A DNA stretch of 64,000 bases from an uncultured Bacteroidales bacterium (GTDB taxonomy: Bacteria; Bacteroidota; Bacteroidia; Bacteroidales; P3): assembly GCA_947168665.1 (NCBI GenBank), contig CAMVMX010000001.1, positions 62,001 through 126,000 on the forward strand. Direction: 5' to 3'. Shown here piece by piece: positions 41,432 through 52,012 of the stretch; positions within the stretch are counted from its first letter, which is position 1; the number at the start of each line of letters is the position of its first letter. The translations under genes and the position numbers were made by a program. The notes under the pieces are model-generated. The model saw nothing but the letters and a program-made list of their open reading frames with translations. It searched no databases and was not told where the DNA came from.

Positions 41432-44104
41432 TCAACCCAAGGCCTCAATCTGGGCCTTGATGGCGGCTATCTTGCTTTCGGCGTCGGCTTTCTTCTGGCG
41501 CTCGACGGCGACAACTTTCTCGGGGGCTCCGTTGACGAATTTCTCGTTGGAGAGTTTCTTCATGACGGAGGCGAGGAAGCCTTCGGCGTATTTGAGCTCG
41601 TCGTTGAGTTTCTGGAGTTCAGCCTCTTTGTCGATGTTGAGGCTGACGGAGACGAAGCACTCGGTGGTACCGACCATGAAGCTGAGGGCGCCCTCGACTT
41701 TGTCGGAGACGGTCTCAATCTTGGAGACGCTGGCCAGTTTGCAGATAATGCCGTTGAACATGGCCGGGCACTGGCCTTTGATATAGAGGTCGAGCTGTTC
41801 CTTGGGTGAGAGGCCTTTGCTGTTGCGGAGGTTGCGGACACCGGCAATGATGTCGCGGGCCAGGGAGAAGTCGTCGAGCATACGCTGGTCGAAGAAGACG
41901 CTGTGGGGCATGTGCTGCACCATGATGCTGGCGCCTTCGGGACGGTCGGAGAGGGCGTGCCATATCTCCTCGGTGACGAAGGGCATGAAGGGATGCAGGA
42001 TGCGCATGAGGCGGTCGAAGACGGCGATGGTGGAGTCGTAGGTCTCGCGGTCGATGGGTGTGCCGTAAGCGGGTTTGATCATTTCGAGGTACCAGGAGCA
42101 GAAGTCGTCCCAGACGAGTTTGTAGCTCTTCATGAGGGCTTCGCTGAGGCGGAAGTCGTCGAAATCGCGTTCGATTTCTTCCAGCACCTGCGCCATACGC
42201 ATCTCCATCCACTGGACACTGACGGCGTTGTCGTAGCTCTGCTTGAGGTCGTCGCTCACTTCCCAGCCCTTGACCAGACGAAGGGCGTTCCAAATCTTGT
42301 TGGAGAAATTGCGGCCTTGCTCGCAAATGCTCTCGTCAAAGGGGATGTCGTTGCCCGCTGGAGCGGTGAGGAGCATGCCCATACGCACGCCGTCGGCACC
42401 GTATTTGTTGATAAGTTCGATGGGGTCGGGGCTGTTGCCAAGACTCTTGGACATCTTGCGACCCAGTTTGTCGCGGACAATACCGGTGAAGTAGACGTGG
42501 TGGAAAGGCACCTCGTGGCGGTATTCCTCACCGGCCATAATCATCCGGGCCACCCAGAAGAAGATGATGTCGGGGGCGGTGATGAGGGTGTCGGTGGGAT
42601 AGTAATATTTAATCTCGTCGTTGTCGGGATTGCGGATGCCGTCAAAGAGGCTGATGGGCCAAAGCCAGCTGCTGAACCAGGTATCGAGAACGTCCTCGTC
42701 CTGACGGAGCTGGTCGGGGGTGGAGAGGGCACCGGGGTGCTTGGCATTGGCCAGGGTGTAGGCCTCGTCGCGAGTGGTGGCCACGACGACTTCGGTCTTG
42801 CCGTCGACATCATAATAATAAGCCGGGATGCGGTGACCCCACCAGAGCTGACGGCTGATGCACCAGTCTTTGATGTTCTCTAACCAGTGGCGGTAGGTGT
42901 TTTTGAATTTGGCGGGGTGGAACTGGATGGTGTCATCCTCCACCACTTCGAGGGCCTTCTTGGCCACATCGGACATGCGCATGAACCACTGCGTGGAGAG
43001 TTTGGGCTCGATGACGGCGTCAGTACGCTCGGAGTGACCCACCTTGTTGGTGTAGTCTTCAATCTTCTCGATAAGGCCTGCCTCCTCGAGGTCTTTGACA
43101 ATCTGTTTGCGGCAGGCGAAGCGATCCATACCGGCATACTGCATTCCTTTGTCGTTGAGAGTGCCGTTGTCGTTGAAGATGTCGATGGTGTCGAGGTTGT
43201 ATTTGAGGCCGAGATTGTAGTCGTTGATATCGTGGGCAGGTGTGATTTTCAGCGCACCGGTGCCGAACTCACGGTCGACATACTCATCCATGATAATCTG
43301 CACACTGCGCCCCACGCCAGGGACGACGACACGCTGGCCTTTGAGGGCTGCGTAGCGGGGGTCGTCGGGATGGACACAGACGGCTGTATCGCCGAGGATG
43401 GTCTCGGGACGAGTGGTGGCCACAACGATATACTGCCCTTTCTCATTCTGCTTGATGCCGCTTTCCTCGCCTGTGGGGAGTGCGGGGCCATCAATATAAT
43501 AGCGCAGGTAGAAGAGCTTGCCGTGGCTCTCCTTGTAGATTACCTCCTCGTCGCTGACGGCGGTGAGGGCTTTGGGGTCCCAGTTGACCATGCGCACACC
43601 GCGATAGATAAGCCCCTTGTTGTAGAGGTCGACAAAAACACGGATGACGCTCTCGTAACGGATGTCGTCCATGGTGAAGGCGGTGCGGTCCCAGTCGCAG
43701 GAGGCTCCCAGTTTGCGGAGCTGCTTGAGGATGATGCCGCCATATTTCTCTTTCCACTCCCATGCATACTTCATATACTCGTCGCGGGAGAGGTCGCGCT
43801 TGTCGATGCCGCGCTCTTTGAGCATGGCCACCACCTTGGCCTCGGTGGAGATGGAGGCGTGGTCCGTGCCGGGCACCCAGCAGGCATTCAACCCAAGCAT
43901 ACGTGCACGGCGGATGAGGACATCCTGGATGGTGTTGTTGAGCATGTGGCCCATGTGCAGCACACCCGTCACATTGGGCGGGGGGATGACAATGGTGTAC
44001 GACTTGCGGTGGTCGGGTTCGGAATGAAAGAATTTCTTTTCCAGCCAGAAGGAGTACCATTTCTCCTCTACGATGCTGGGGTCGTATTTCGGTGCAAGAC
44101 TCAT
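41432..44104 (-). CDS. valS: Valine-tRNA ligase
   Basis: This 890-residue class I aminoacyl-tRNA synthetase has HMGH at 50-53 in [16 protein letters not shown] (the HIGH motif), the editing domain ([14 protein letters not shown]) and KMSKS in [15 protein letters not shown]. The C-terminal coiled-coil arm ([39 protein letters not shown]) is typical of ValRS. Length is normal. It ends about 60 nt from the first 33-bp repeat unit and is preceded by the korB terminator, so it is probably a single-gene unit. Confidence 0.97.
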   Translation of the reverse strand: MSLAPKYDPSIVEEKWYSFWLEKKFFHSEPDHRKSYTIVIPPPNVTGVLHMGHMLNNTIQDVLIRRARMLGLNACWVPGTDHASISTEAKVVAMLKERGIDKRDLSRDEYMKYAWEWKEKYGGIILKQLRKLGASCDWDRTAFTMDDIRYESVIRVFVDLYNKGLIYRGVRMVNWDPKALTAVSDEEVIYKESHGKLFYLRYYIDGPALPTGEESGIKQNEKGQYIVVATTRPETILGDTAVCVHPDDPRYAALKGQRVVVPGVGRSVQIIMDEYVDREFGTGALKITPAHDINDYNLGLKYNLDTIDIFNDNGTLNDKGMQYAGMDRFACRKQIVKDLEEAGLIEKIEDYTNKVGHSERTDAVIEPKLSTQWFMRMSDVAKKALEVVEDDTIQFHPAKFKNTYRHWLENIKDWCISRQLWWGHRIPAYYYDVDGKTEVVVATTRDEAYTLANAKHPGALSTPDQLRQDEDVLDTWFSSWLWPISLFDGIRNPDNDEIKYYYPTDTLITAPDIIFFWVARMIMAGEEYRHEVPFHHVYFTGIVRDKLGRKMSKSLGNSPDPIELINKYGADGVRMGMLLTAPAGNDIPFDESICEQGRNFSNKIWNALRLVKGWEVSDDLKQSYDNAVSVQWMEMRMAQVLEEIERDFDDFRLSEALMKSYKLVWDDFCSWYLEMIKPAYGTPIDRETYDSTIAVFDRLMRILHPFMPFVTEEIWHALSDRPEGASIMVQHMPHSVFFDQRMLDDFSLARDIIAGVRNLRNSKGLSPKEQLDLYIKGQCPAMFNGIICKLASVSKIETVSDKVEGALSFMVGTTECFVSVSLNIDKEAELQKLNDELKYAEGFLASVMKKLSNEKFVNGAPEKVVAVERQKKADAESKIAAIKAQIEALG

Positions 44105-44132
44105 TGATAAATTATATGTTTAAAGAAAACGG

Positions 44133-44187
44133 AAAAGTGTAGAATGTCGTGGGTGAACACACCCATGTAATGGCATTCTACACTTTT
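44133..44187 (-). terminator. Terminator after korB
   Basis: A 14-bp perfect outer stem (AAAAGTGTAGAATG / CATTCTACACTTTT) encloses a further inner hairpin (GTGGGTG/CACCCAT). It lies right after the korB stop on the minus strand. Confidence 0.85.
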
Positions 44188-44198
44188 TCAATCAGATA

Positions 44199-45227
44199 TT
44201 ACACTTCCCAAGTGTCGCCAGAGTTGAGCAGGTCATCGACGCAAGTATATTTGCAGCTGGCCTTGCACTCGTCCATCTGGTGTTCGTAGAGCTGTGTATA
44301 GGAGGGTTTCTTGACGTTGCGGATTACACCAAGAGCCACGGGGAGGTCGCCACCCATGTGGGCCAGCATCATGTGGATGCCGGTGTCCTCGGTGGTCTCA
44401 TCGTGGACCATGATGTCGTCGATTGTGATGCCGTTCTCGCCGATGGTGACAGCTTCGAGCTGACGGCCATTGAAACGCAGACCCTTGTTCTTCTCTTTGC
44501 CGAAAATCATGGGTTTGCCATGTTCGAGAACGATGGTACGGTCGTCGCGCACGGCGCGGTCGGTGATGGCGGCATGGGTTTTGTCGTTAAATATCATGCA
44601 GTTTTGCAGCACCTCAATGACTGATGTGCCATCGTGTTCGGCAGCACGCACCATGATATCGGTGGTCAGTGCGGGCACACAGTCAAGCGTACGGGCAAAG
44701 AATGTGCCTTGCGCACCCATCACCAACTCGCCCGGGTTGAAGGGGTAGTCAATGGTGCCGAAGGGTGAAGTCTTGGTCACCTGTCCGAATTTGGTGGTAG
44801 GGCTGTACTGGCCTTTGGTCAATCCGTAGATTTCGTTGTTGAAGATGGTGATGTCGAGGTCCTGGTTGCGGCGCACGGCATGAATCAGGTGGTTGCCACC
44901 GATAGCCATACTGTCACCGTCGCCCATGTTCACCCAAACGCTCAGTTCAGGGTTGGCCAGTTTGACACCGGTAGCAATGGCACAGGCACGACCATGAATG
45001 CCATGGAATCCATAAGTGTCAACATAATATGGGATACGCGATGAGCATCCGATACCAGACACCATGCAGATGTTCTCCTTCTTGTCGTGCAGTTTAGGGA
45101 ATGCAGCCAAAAGGGAGGCGAGAATGGCATGGTCTCCACAGCCGGGACACCATTTTACCATCTGGTCGCTGGTAAAATCAATCTTTGTATATTCAGCGTC
45201 TGTCTTTGGAACGAAATGTCTTTCCAT
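44199..45227 (-). CDS. korB: 2-oxoacid:ferredoxin oxidoreductase, beta subunit
   Basis: This 342-residue TPP-binding subunit oxidatively decarboxylates a 2-oxoacid (most likely 2-oxoglutarate) and reduces ferredoxin. Motifs are KWCPGCGDHAIL with Cys27 and Cys30 of the 4Fe-4S cluster, SGIGCSSRIPYYVDTYGFHGIHGRA, and the TPP segment WVNMGDGDSMAIGGNHLIHAVRRN. It follows the alpha subunit by 53 nt on the same strand. Specificity (2-oxoglutarate versus others) is assigned from overall similarity. Confidence 0.93.
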   Translation of the reverse strand: MERHFVPKTDAEYTKIDFTSDQMVKWCPGCGDHAILASLLAAFPKLHDKKENICMVSGIGCSSRIPYYVDTYGFHGIHGRACAIATGVKLANPELSVWVNMGDGDSMAIGGNHLIHAVRRNQDLDITIFNNEIYGLTKGQYSPTTKFGQVTKTSPFGTIDYPFNPGELVMGAQGTFFARTLDCVPALTTDIMVRAAEHDGTSVIEVLQNCMIFNDKTHAAITDRAVRDDRTIVLEHGKPMIFGKEKNKGLRFNGRQLEAVTIGENGITIDDIMVHDETTEDTGIHMMLAHMGGDLPVALGVIRNVKKPSYTQLYEHQMDECKASCKYTCVDDLLNSGDTWEV

Positions 45228-45280
45228 AATTATATCTTTTTAAAGGTCTTAATTAAAGAGCTTGATGGTCTATGTTTATA

Positions 45281-47119
45281 TTACATCTCAAGCAGTCTTT
45301 CGAACTCGGCTTTCAATTCTCCAACCTCGAAGGGGAGTCCCATGACTTTGTTGTACTGATGCATGGGGCATTCGGGGTACTGGGTGCGCAGATAACCGGC
45401 GAACTGACCGTTGTTCAACTCGCAGACCACAATCTTTTTGTACTTCCGTAGAATATCGCCGGTGTTTTTGGGCAGCGGGCAGATATAGTTGAAGTGGGTG
45501 TAGGCGACTTTCTTGCCTTCATTGTTCAGCTCTTCGACTGCGAGGGTAAGGGCGCCAGCGGTGCCACCCCAACCAACAACCAGCAGGTCGGCATCGGGGT
45601 TGCCCTTCACTTCCTGTTCGGGAATATAGTTGGCAACACGGTTCACCTTCTCCTGACGGTTATAAACCATCAAGGCATGGTTTTCGGGGTCGGTGCTGAG
45701 AGGGCCGTCGGGGCATTTCTCCAATCCGCCTACACGGTGGCGCAGACCTTCCATGCCGGGCAGAGCCCATTCGCGGGCAAAGGTCTCGGGGTCGCGGCGG
45801 AAAGGACGATAGTCCGGGTCGTTGGGTTTGGCCAGACGGGGGGTGATGCTCGGCAGGTCGGCCACTTTGGGAATGCGGAACAGTTGCGATCCGTTGCCCA
45901 AATAGCCATCGGTAAGCAGAATAACGGGGGTCATGTGTTCCAGGGCCAGCTTGGCGGCAGTGTAAGCCCAGTAGAAGCAGTTGGCGCTACTGGAAGCTGC
46001 AACCACGATAAGGGGAGCCTCGCCGTTACGGCCATAAAGAGCCTGGTTCAAGTCGCTCTGCTCGGTTTTGGTGGGAAGGCCAGTAGAGGGGCCGCCACGC
46101 TGCACGTCAACAACCACAAGGGGCAATTCCGTCATCACGGCCAGACCGAGTGCCTCACTCTTCAGCGACAGTCCGGGACCAGAGGTACTGGTGCAGGCCA
46201 GAGCACCAGCATAGCTGGCTCCGATGGCAGAGCAGATGCCTGCTATCTCGTCTTCGGCTTGAAAGACTCGGGCACCAAGACCTTTGTGTTTGGAAAGTTC
46301 GACCATCACATCGGTGGCGGGGGTGATGGGATAGCTGCCTAAGAAAAGACGGCGGCCGCTACGCTCGGAAGCAGCCAACAATCCCCATGCCGTAGCCACG
46401 TTGCCAGTGATATTACGGTAGCGACCTTTAGGCATTTGGGCCTGGGCAACCTCAACTATCTTTGAATGAATCAACTCGAGTTTCTCGGCATACTCATAAC
46501 CCTCGGAGAGGACGGCTTTGTTCAATTTCACCACATCGGGCTTCTTGGCGAATTTGCGCTCAAGGTAAGCATTGGTTTTCTCAAGTGTCTTATTGGTGAG
46601 GAAGAAAATCATACCGAGAGCGAACATGTTGCGGCTCTTATCGGCGGTTTTCTTGTCGGCACCCAATTCTTGACCGATGCGCTGAGTAAAAGAAGTGATG
46701 GGGGCGTGTACTATGGTATAAGCGTGTTCGAATTCCTCGGTGAAAGGATTCTCCTTATATCCAGCCTTCTCCATTGCTTCTGTGGTGAAGGTGTCAGCAT
46801 CCACTATGACCGTGGCACCTTTCTTAGCCCATTTCAGCTGCGACTTGAATGAGGCAGGGTTCATGGCCACAAGAATATCGCACTTGTCGCCAGAACTGTA
46901 GATGTGAGAGCCTACGTGCACCTGGTAGCCCGATACACCGGCTATCGTGTTGTGGGGGGCACGAATCTCGGCGGGATAGTCGGGGAAAGTGGCGATGTCG
47001 TTACCCGTCAGGGCCGACGCGTCGGAGAAGAGAGTCCCCGACAGCTGCATACCATCACCGGAGTCACCAGCGAAGCGAACCACGAGGTCATCTCTATTAA
47101 CTATCTGATTGTTTGACAT
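45281..47119 (-). CDS. korA: 2-oxoacid:ferredoxin oxidoreductase, fused gamma-alpha subunit
   Basis: This 612-residue protein has the gamma domain first (DLVVRFAGDSGDGMQLSGTLFSDASALTGNDIATFPDYPAEIRAP) and then the alpha domain from about residue 235 (GNVATAWGLLAASERSGRRLFLGSYPITPATDVMVELSKHK...GIGASYAGALACTSTSGPGLSLKSEALGLAVMTELPLVVVDVQRGGPSTGLPTKTEQSDL). This gamma-alpha fusion is the standard form of the two-subunit KorAB enzyme. It is first in the korA-korB operon behind a promoter at 47163. Confidence 0.93.
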   Translation of the reverse strand: MSNNQIVNRDDLVVRFAGDSGDGMQLSGTLFSDASALTGNDIATFPDYPAEIRAPHNTIAGVSGYQVHVGSHIYSSGDKCDILVAMNPASFKSQLKWAKKGATVIVDADTFTTEAMEKAGYKENPFTEEFEHAYTIVHAPITSFTQRIGQELGADKKTADKSRNMFALGMIFFLTNKTLEKTNAYLERKFAKKPDVVKLNKAVLSEGYEYAEKLELIHSKIVEVAQAQMPKGRYRNITGNVATAWGLLAASERSGRRLFLGSYPITPATDVMVELSKHKGLGARVFQAEDEIAGICSAIGASYAGALACTSTSGPGLSLKSEALGLAVMTELPLVVVDVQRGGPSTGLPTKTEQSDLNQALYGRNGEAPLIVVAASSSANCFYWAYTAAKLALEHMTPVILLTDGYLGNGSQLFRIPKVADLPSITPRLAKPNDPDYRPFRRDPETFAREWALPGMEGLRHRVGGLEKCPDGPLSTDPENHALMVYNRQEKVNRVANYIPEQEVKGNPDADLLVVGWGGTAGALTLAVEELNNEGKKVAYTHFNYICPLPKNTGDILRKYKKIVVCELNNGQFAGYLRTQYPECPMHQYNKVMGLPFEVGELKAEFERLLEM

Positions 47120-47162
47120 TTTAGAAAGATTTTAATAAACAATGCATAATAAAATTTGATTT

Positions 47163-47171
47163 GCAAAAATA
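47163..47171 (-). promoter_or_regulatory. Promoter -7 box for korA-korB
   Basis: The minus strand reads TATTTTTGC, 43 nt before the korA ATG. Confidence 0.65.
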
Positions 47172-47409
47172 CAAAAAATAATCCACTCTGCAACAATCCC
47201 ATGAAAAGAAATAGAACAATTTGTTGTTCATAAACAATAAACATCTAAAAGGGTGCATCTTGCAGAACGAAATCCATGTAGTCACCAAGAACTTCTTTTC
47301 AGAAGGGGAACTTTATTCAATACTCCAGTATCGATTCACAATCTTATGGGCTGACACTTAAAAAAAGGCTTTTTTGAAGAAAAAAAACACCACATCACAT
47401 TTTTTTTTG
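47172..47409. other. Intergenic region between divergent promoters
   Basis: About 240 AT-rich bases lie between the korAB and MORN-S8 promoters. I see no gene or structured RNA in it. Confidence 0.5.
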
Positions 47410-47418
47410 TACCTTTGC
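47410..47418 (+). promoter_or_regulatory. Promoter -7 box for the MORN-S8 peptidase operon
   Basis: TACCTTTGC lies 16 nt before the ATG at 47435. Confidence 0.65.
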
Positions 47419-47434
47419 AAAAAAATATAGGCCA

Positions 47435-48082
47435 ATGAAAACGAGGATTGTACTGATTATTGCGGCATTAATTGCCTTGACATACAGCCATTTTGTTTGG
47501 GCCCAAGTGTCCCGTCCTGTGGTATTCAAGAGCGGCAATGTCTACCATGGTTCCTTCGACGGATTCACACGGCCCCATGGCTACGGCACTATGGAGTTTC
47601 CCAATGGCGACCGATATGACGGCGAATGGCACAAGGGAAAGTACCATGGCAAAGGAGTATATACTTATGCCTCAGGAGGTCGCTGCGAAGGCCAGTGGGA
47701 AGCAGGCAAAATGGTAGGCAAAGGCACCATATACTTCCCTAATGGCGATGTGCTTGAGGCCGACTTCACCGACGGCGAAAAACAGACCGGCCACGGCAAA
47801 TTCACCTATGCCAACGGCAGCGTGTATGAGGGATACTTTGCTGAGGGAGTGCCCGAAGGTCAAGGCAAGAAGGTGTGGCCCAATGGAGCCTCATACGAAG
47901 GACAATGGCACAACGGATCCATGAGCGGAGAAGGTACATACCGTTTCGAAAACGGCGCCACATACACCGGGTCATGGGTCAATGGCCGATACAACGGCGA
48001 AGGCACTTATACCAACAGCCGGGGCGAAGTGACCCATGCCATCTACAAGGACGGAAAAATTGAAAAGATTATCGAAGACTAA
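47435..48082 (+). CDS. Secreted MORN-repeat protein
   Basis: This 215-residue protein has a signal peptide (MKTRIVLIIAALIALTYSHFVWAQ) and about seven MORN repeats, for example HGYGTMEFPNGDRYDGEWHKGKYHGKGVYTYASGG, GKGTIYFPNGDVLEA and GEGTYRFENGATYTGSW. MORN hairpins usually mediate membrane or protein contacts. No enzymatic domain is present. It starts an operon with an S8 peptidase 18 nt downstream; a shared role at the cell surface is inference. Confidence 0.9.
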   Translation: MKTRIVLIIAALIALTYSHFVWAQVSRPVVFKSGNVYHGSFDGFTRPHGYGTMEFPNGDRYDGEWHKGKYHGKGVYTYASGGRCEGQWEAGKMVGKGTIYFPNGDVLEADFTDGEKQTGHGKFTYANGSVYEGYFAEGVPEGQGKKVWPNGASYEGQWHNGSMSGEGTYRFENGATYTGSWVNGRYNGEGTYTNSRGEVTHAIYKDGKIEKIIED

Positions 48083-48100
48083 ACATAAACAATTCACATT

Positions 48101-50266
48101 ATGCGCAAAACATTTATTCTCTTAGCCATACTCCTGGTTTCCTCTCAGGTTTTCGGGCAGCAGGTGAACCTCAACAGCAACGGAAAATGCGACGGGGTGA
48201 CGCAGGTCAAGCTGCAACACCTCCGCCAATCCAAATCCGCTAACAATGAGGTAAGACTGCTTGCCAAGGTGGGGAACGGTTTCGATGCCCGACACCTGGC
48301 ATCTAAAGGAATTATTGTTGGCACCCAAGCGGGCGACATTGTCACCTTAAGGTTGCCTTTGGACAAATTCAACATCTTGGATAACGAATCCTCCATACTG
48401 CAATACAGCCTCTCGGAGAGAGTGTTCCCCACTATGGACCGCACCCGCTTCGACACCCACACCGACAGTGTCCAGGCCGGAGCCGGACTTCCCCAAGCCT
48501 TCACAGGCAAAGATGTTCTGATCGGCATCACTGACTGGGGCTTCGACTACCGCCACCCTAACTATAACAACAACGGCACCGACAACCGCCGTCTGCTACG
48601 AGCCTGGGACCAGTTCAGGCTGAAGGGCCCCGCACCTGCAGGATATGATTATGGCACAGAGATAGTAGGCCGCCACGACTTGCTACAGGCCCAGGGCGAC
48701 ACTTCGGGCCTCTATGGCTATGCCACTCATGGCACCCACGTGGCTGGCATCTGCGCCGGTCGTGGCATTGACGGCAAATACACTGGTCAAGCGCCCTACG
48801 CCCAACTCCTTTTCGCCTCCTTCCATCTTGACCTCGCCTCCTGGATTGATGCCGTAGGCTGGATGAAAAACGTGGCCAAGGAAGAAGGAAAACGCCTTGT
48901 TGTAAATAATAGTTGGGGAATGTATACCCTCGGGCCTATCGATGGCACATCGTTGGCGAGCCAGGCTATAAACAATCTCTCGGACAGCGGCATAGTGTTT
49001 GTCACCAGCGGCGGCAACTGCGGCGATGACCTTTTCCACATCTCACGCACTTTCACCGCCTCCACACCCGACACGCTACGCACCATCGCAACCTACTATG
49101 ACTATCAAGAAATTGGTGAGGCCATCACCCTCTGGGGCGAACCGGGCAATCACTTTGACATGTCATTCGCCATGGTAAAAGGGGATGATTCGATATGCAT
49201 GCCCTGGGTCACAACTTTCGACGGCCAGGCTTACCCGTACATGACATTTGTCGATGGCAAATACTATCTCGACAGCACGATGGTGGCTCCCAATGGCGAC
49301 CGCCTCCATTTCGAGTTGATAGTGGAGTCTGCCAACATCTTCAATGGCCGTCCGCACGTGGTACTGAATGTAGACAAGGTGCCGGGCTATGCAATTCATT
49401 TGGCAGTGACGGCTCAGGAGGGAACCGTCCATGCATGGAATGTCTGTATACTTGCGAATGGCGCAGGCAACATGGGAGCAGCCTTCTCCCGAGGCTCTCA
49501 TCTACACTATACTGCAGGCGATAACTTTTACGGCATCGGCGAGCCCGCGTGTGCCGAAAGTTGCATCGCCGTTGCTGCCCATAGCGCCGACCACCTCAAC
49601 ATCCACAATGAGGTAGAACTGGGCTACCTTACCAGCTTTTCGAGCAAAGGACCCACCATCGACGGCCGTCGCAAACCCGAAGTTTCCGCTCCCGGCGCCA
49701 ACGTGGTTTCCTCCATCAGCTCCCTCACCACCGAGGCCTACAACGCAGTCATGACATTCTCGCATGGCGGCACCAATTATATTTGGAGCCGCATGTCGGG
49801 CACCTCAATGTCCGGTCCTGCGGTGACGGGCATTGTGGCCCTGCTGCTGGAGGCTAACAGCCAGTTGACCCCCGCCGAAGTAAAAGAGATTCTCTGCATA
49901 ACTGCCCGCAACGACGAGGTCACGGGTCCGCTGCATGAGCGCGACAGTATGAGCGACGCATGGGGATGGGGCAAGGTCGACGCACTTCGGGCTGTAAACG
50001 AAGCCCTGGCGAGAGTTGACATCAATCAAGCCGATGCCGAGTGGTTCGGGAAGTCGCTCCAGGTGTTCCCCAATCCTGCATCGGGCAAGATAAATATCCT
50101 CACCGGACGTCACACACCTGAACAAGTGTCGATTTACTCCATAAGCGGAGTACCCGTGCTGACCCAATCAATCACGATGGAGGGCAGCATTGACTGCTCC
50201 GCTCTGCCCCGCGGAGTGTATGTACTCAGATGCGGCGCGCGCACAGCCCGAATTGTCCTTCAATAA
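48101..50266 (+). CDS. S8 family (subtilisin-like) peptidase with T9SS sorting domain
   Basis: This 721-residue secreted serine peptidase has a signal peptide MRKTFILLAILLVSSQVFGQ. The triad is Asp145 (LIGITDWGFDYRHPNY), His210 (YATHGTHVAGICAG) and Ser569 (SGTSMSGPAVTGIVALL). The oxyanion Asn probably lies in the FVTSGGNCGDD segment. An insert of about 200 residues separates the His and Ser motifs. The C-terminus LQVFPNPASGKINILTGRHTPEQVSIYSISGVPVLTQ...LPRGVYVLRCGARTARIVLQ is a T9SS type A sorting signal, so the protein is exported to the surface. It is cotranscribed with the MORN gene. Confidence 0.93.
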   Translation: MRKTFILLAILLVSSQVFGQQVNLNSNGKCDGVTQVKLQHLRQSKSANNEVRLLAKVGNGFDARHLASKGIIVGTQAGDIVTLRLPLDKFNILDNESSILQYSLSERVFPTMDRTRFDTHTDSVQAGAGLPQAFTGKDVLIGITDWGFDYRHPNYNNNGTDNRRLLRAWDQFRLKGPAPAGYDYGTEIVGRHDLLQAQGDTSGLYGYATHGTHVAGICAGRGIDGKYTGQAPYAQLLFASFHLDLASWIDAVGWMKNVAKEEGKRLVVNNSWGMYTLGPIDGTSLASQAINNLSDSGIVFVTSGGNCGDDLFHISRTFTASTPDTLRTIATYYDYQEIGEAITLWGEPGNHFDMSFAMVKGDDSICMPWVTTFDGQAYPYMTFVDGKYYLDSTMVAPNGDRLHFELIVESANIFNGRPHVVLNVDKVPGYAIHLAVTAQEGTVHAWNVCILANGAGNMGAAFSRGSHLHYTAGDNFYGIGEPACAESCIAVAAHSADHLNIHNEVELGYLTSFSSKGPTIDGRRKPEVSAPGANVVSSISSLTTEAYNAVMTFSHGGTNYIWSRMSGTSMSGPAVTGIVALLLEANSQLTPAEVKEILCITARNDEVTGPLHERDSMSDAWGWGKVDALRAVNEALARVDINQADAEWFGKSLQVFPNPASGKINILTGRHTPEQVSIYSISGVPVLTQSITMEGSIDCSALPRGVYVLRCGARTARIVLQ

Positions 50267-50326
50267 AATAGCCATCTTCCACTACCCCCAACTCTTGTAT
50301 ATTCCAACTGCAATCACACACCAGAG

Positions 50327-51322
50327 ATGCTGAAATATTTCAAAAGCAACAATATCATCGTCCAGACAATAGTCGTGCTGGCCATTACTGGATTGATGTG
50401 GGCCCCCAGCTTTGCCCACCCGCGCACCTCGCCCGTCGCCGGTGGCGGCAGTCTCTTTTACTGGCTTACGGGGGCTTTGAGTCCTACCTTGTCCAATGTG
50501 ATTGCTATTGTCCTCATGCTTGCGGAGGGTGTCCTCCTGACGAGCATCCTCTACCGCCATAAATTGATTGGGCAGGGTTCGCTGCTCCCCCTGCTTTTCT
50601 ATGTTATAGCCATGAGTGCGGGCCGTCCGGCTCTGACACCGGTGCTATTGGGTTCGCTTTTCTTGCTGTTGGCCACCCGGCAGTTGCTCCTCACCTCAAC
50701 CCTTCTCTCTATAGGACTTGACAAGACTTTCGGCGCCGCCGCCTGCGTGGGTCTGGCCACTATAATATGTCCCACACTGATGGTTTTCCTCATCCCGTTA
50801 GTCATCAGCATGTTCAACTACAGCCTATATAGCTGGCGCGACTGGGCGATGCTGGTTCTCGGTTTCCTCGCACCATGGATTCCCATCGAGACCTACTACT
50901 GGATAGTCGATGAACTGTTCTACCGCAACTACCTATTGCTCTATACGCTGACCGACTTCCATCTGAATGTGGGCGGAACAGCCATGCAGTGGGCAGTCAG
51001 TGTTGTATTTCTGCTATTGCTGCTGTGCGGAATACTCCGCGTCATCGGGATGAGCCGCAACCGCAGCATTAATTTCAACAAAAACATCGCCACGCTGCTG
51101 CTTTTCACCATTGGCAGTGTGGCGCTGGCTGGATACAACGGCCTTTTCCCCGTAGCCACTGCCGACTATGCCATCCCGCTTGCCGGCTGCATCACCTATC
51201 TTTTCATTGAAGTCGGTTCTTCCGGTCTGGGCAGACAGTCCAGCAACCTATGGTACAATATATTGTTCATTGTCCTTATCCTCTTCTTTGCCTTATCTAA
51301 CTGGTACATGCCCCTTGCATAA
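50327..51322 (+). CDS. DUF6427 polytopic membrane protein
   Basis: This 331-residue protein has about nine to ten hydrophobic segments, starting with IIVQTIVVLAITGLMWAPSFA and ending with LWYNILFIVLILFFALSNWY. MLKYFKSNN at the N-terminus and the overall pattern resemble DUF6427 proteins of Bacteroidota. No catalytic motif is seen. It begins a run of closely spaced genes that continues with rnhB 24 nt later. Function is unknown. Confidence 0.75.
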   Translation: MLKYFKSNNIIVQTIVVLAITGLMWAPSFAHPRTSPVAGGGSLFYWLTGALSPTLSNVIAIVLMLAEGVLLTSILYRHKLIGQGSLLPLLFYVIAMSAGRPALTPVLLGSLFLLLATRQLLLTSTLLSIGLDKTFGAAACVGLATIICPTLMVFLIPLVISMFNYSLYSWRDWAMLVLGFLAPWIPIETYYWIVDELFYRNYLLLYTLTDFHLNVGGTAMQWAVSVVFLLLLLCGILRVIGMSRNRSINFNKNIATLLLFTIGSVALAGYNGLFPVATADYAIPLAGCITYLFIEVGSSGLGRQSSNLWYNILFIVLILFFALSNWYMPLA

Positions 51323-51346
51323 AACTTCAAAATTCCCACCATCGCG

Positions 51347-52012
51347 ATGCTTTATAGTCAATACACACCCGACCTGATTGAATGCGGCCTCGACGAAGCT
51401 GGAAGAGGCTGTCTGGCCGGTGCTGTTTTTGCCGCTGCTGTAGTGCTGCCCAAAGGCTACCGCAACGATACCTTGAATGACTCGAAACAACTGACTGAAC
51501 GGCAACGCTACGCCTTACGCGATCAGATTCAGCACGACGCTCTCGGCTGGGCCGTGGCCAGCGTCGATGCCGACGAAATCGACCGCACAAATATCCTCCG
51601 TGCAGCCATCCACGCAATGAATCTGGCCGTGAAAAAACTGTCCCTTACCCCTGAATTGCTCCTGGTCGACGGCAATCGATTCTACAACGAAAGCCTCATC
51701 CCATACTACACCATCGTCAAAGGCGACGGCAAATACCTCTCCATTGCCGCAGCATCCATTCTTGCCAAAACCTACCGCGACGACTACATGAACCAACTCC
51801 ACCAGCAATATCCCCAATACGGATGGGACCGCAATAAAGGCTACCCGACCGCAGCCCACTACAATGCCTTGGCTCAATTCGGCCCCACACCCCTCCACCG
51901 CCAGTCGTTCAAACTCTCCAAACCATCAGAAACCACAAGCAACAAAGCGGTAGCGACCCCATCCAAGTCCGAACTGACATCTCCGAACCGTCTCAAACAA
52001 CGTCCCAAATGA
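51347..52012 (+). CDS. rnhB: Ribonuclease HII
   Basis: This 221-residue enzyme cleaves RNA in RNA-DNA hybrids and removes single ribonucleotides. Motifs are IECGLDEAGRGCLAGAVFAAAVVLP (Asp16, Glu17), LNDSKQL and the later LLVDGN, then YLSIAAASILAKTYRDDYM with GWDRNKGYPTAAHYNALAQFGPTPLHRQSF. The last 25-30 residues are a Ser/Lys/Pro-rich tail beyond the usual end. It overlaps the next gene by 4 nt. Confidence 0.95.
   Translation: MLYSQYTPDLIECGLDEAGRGCLAGAVFAAAVVLPKGYRNDTLNDSKQLTERQRYALRDQIQHDALGWAVASVDADEIDRTNILRAAIHAMNLAVKKLSLTPELLLVDGNRFYNESLIPYYTIVKGDGKYLSIAAASILAKTYRDDYMNQLHQQYPQYGWDRNKGYPTAAHYNALAQFGPTPLHRQSFKLSKPSETTSNKAVATPSKSELTSPNRLKQRPK

Noticed and set aside
42887-44107. 406-residue plus-strand ORF
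   Set aside because: Antisense shadow of valS.
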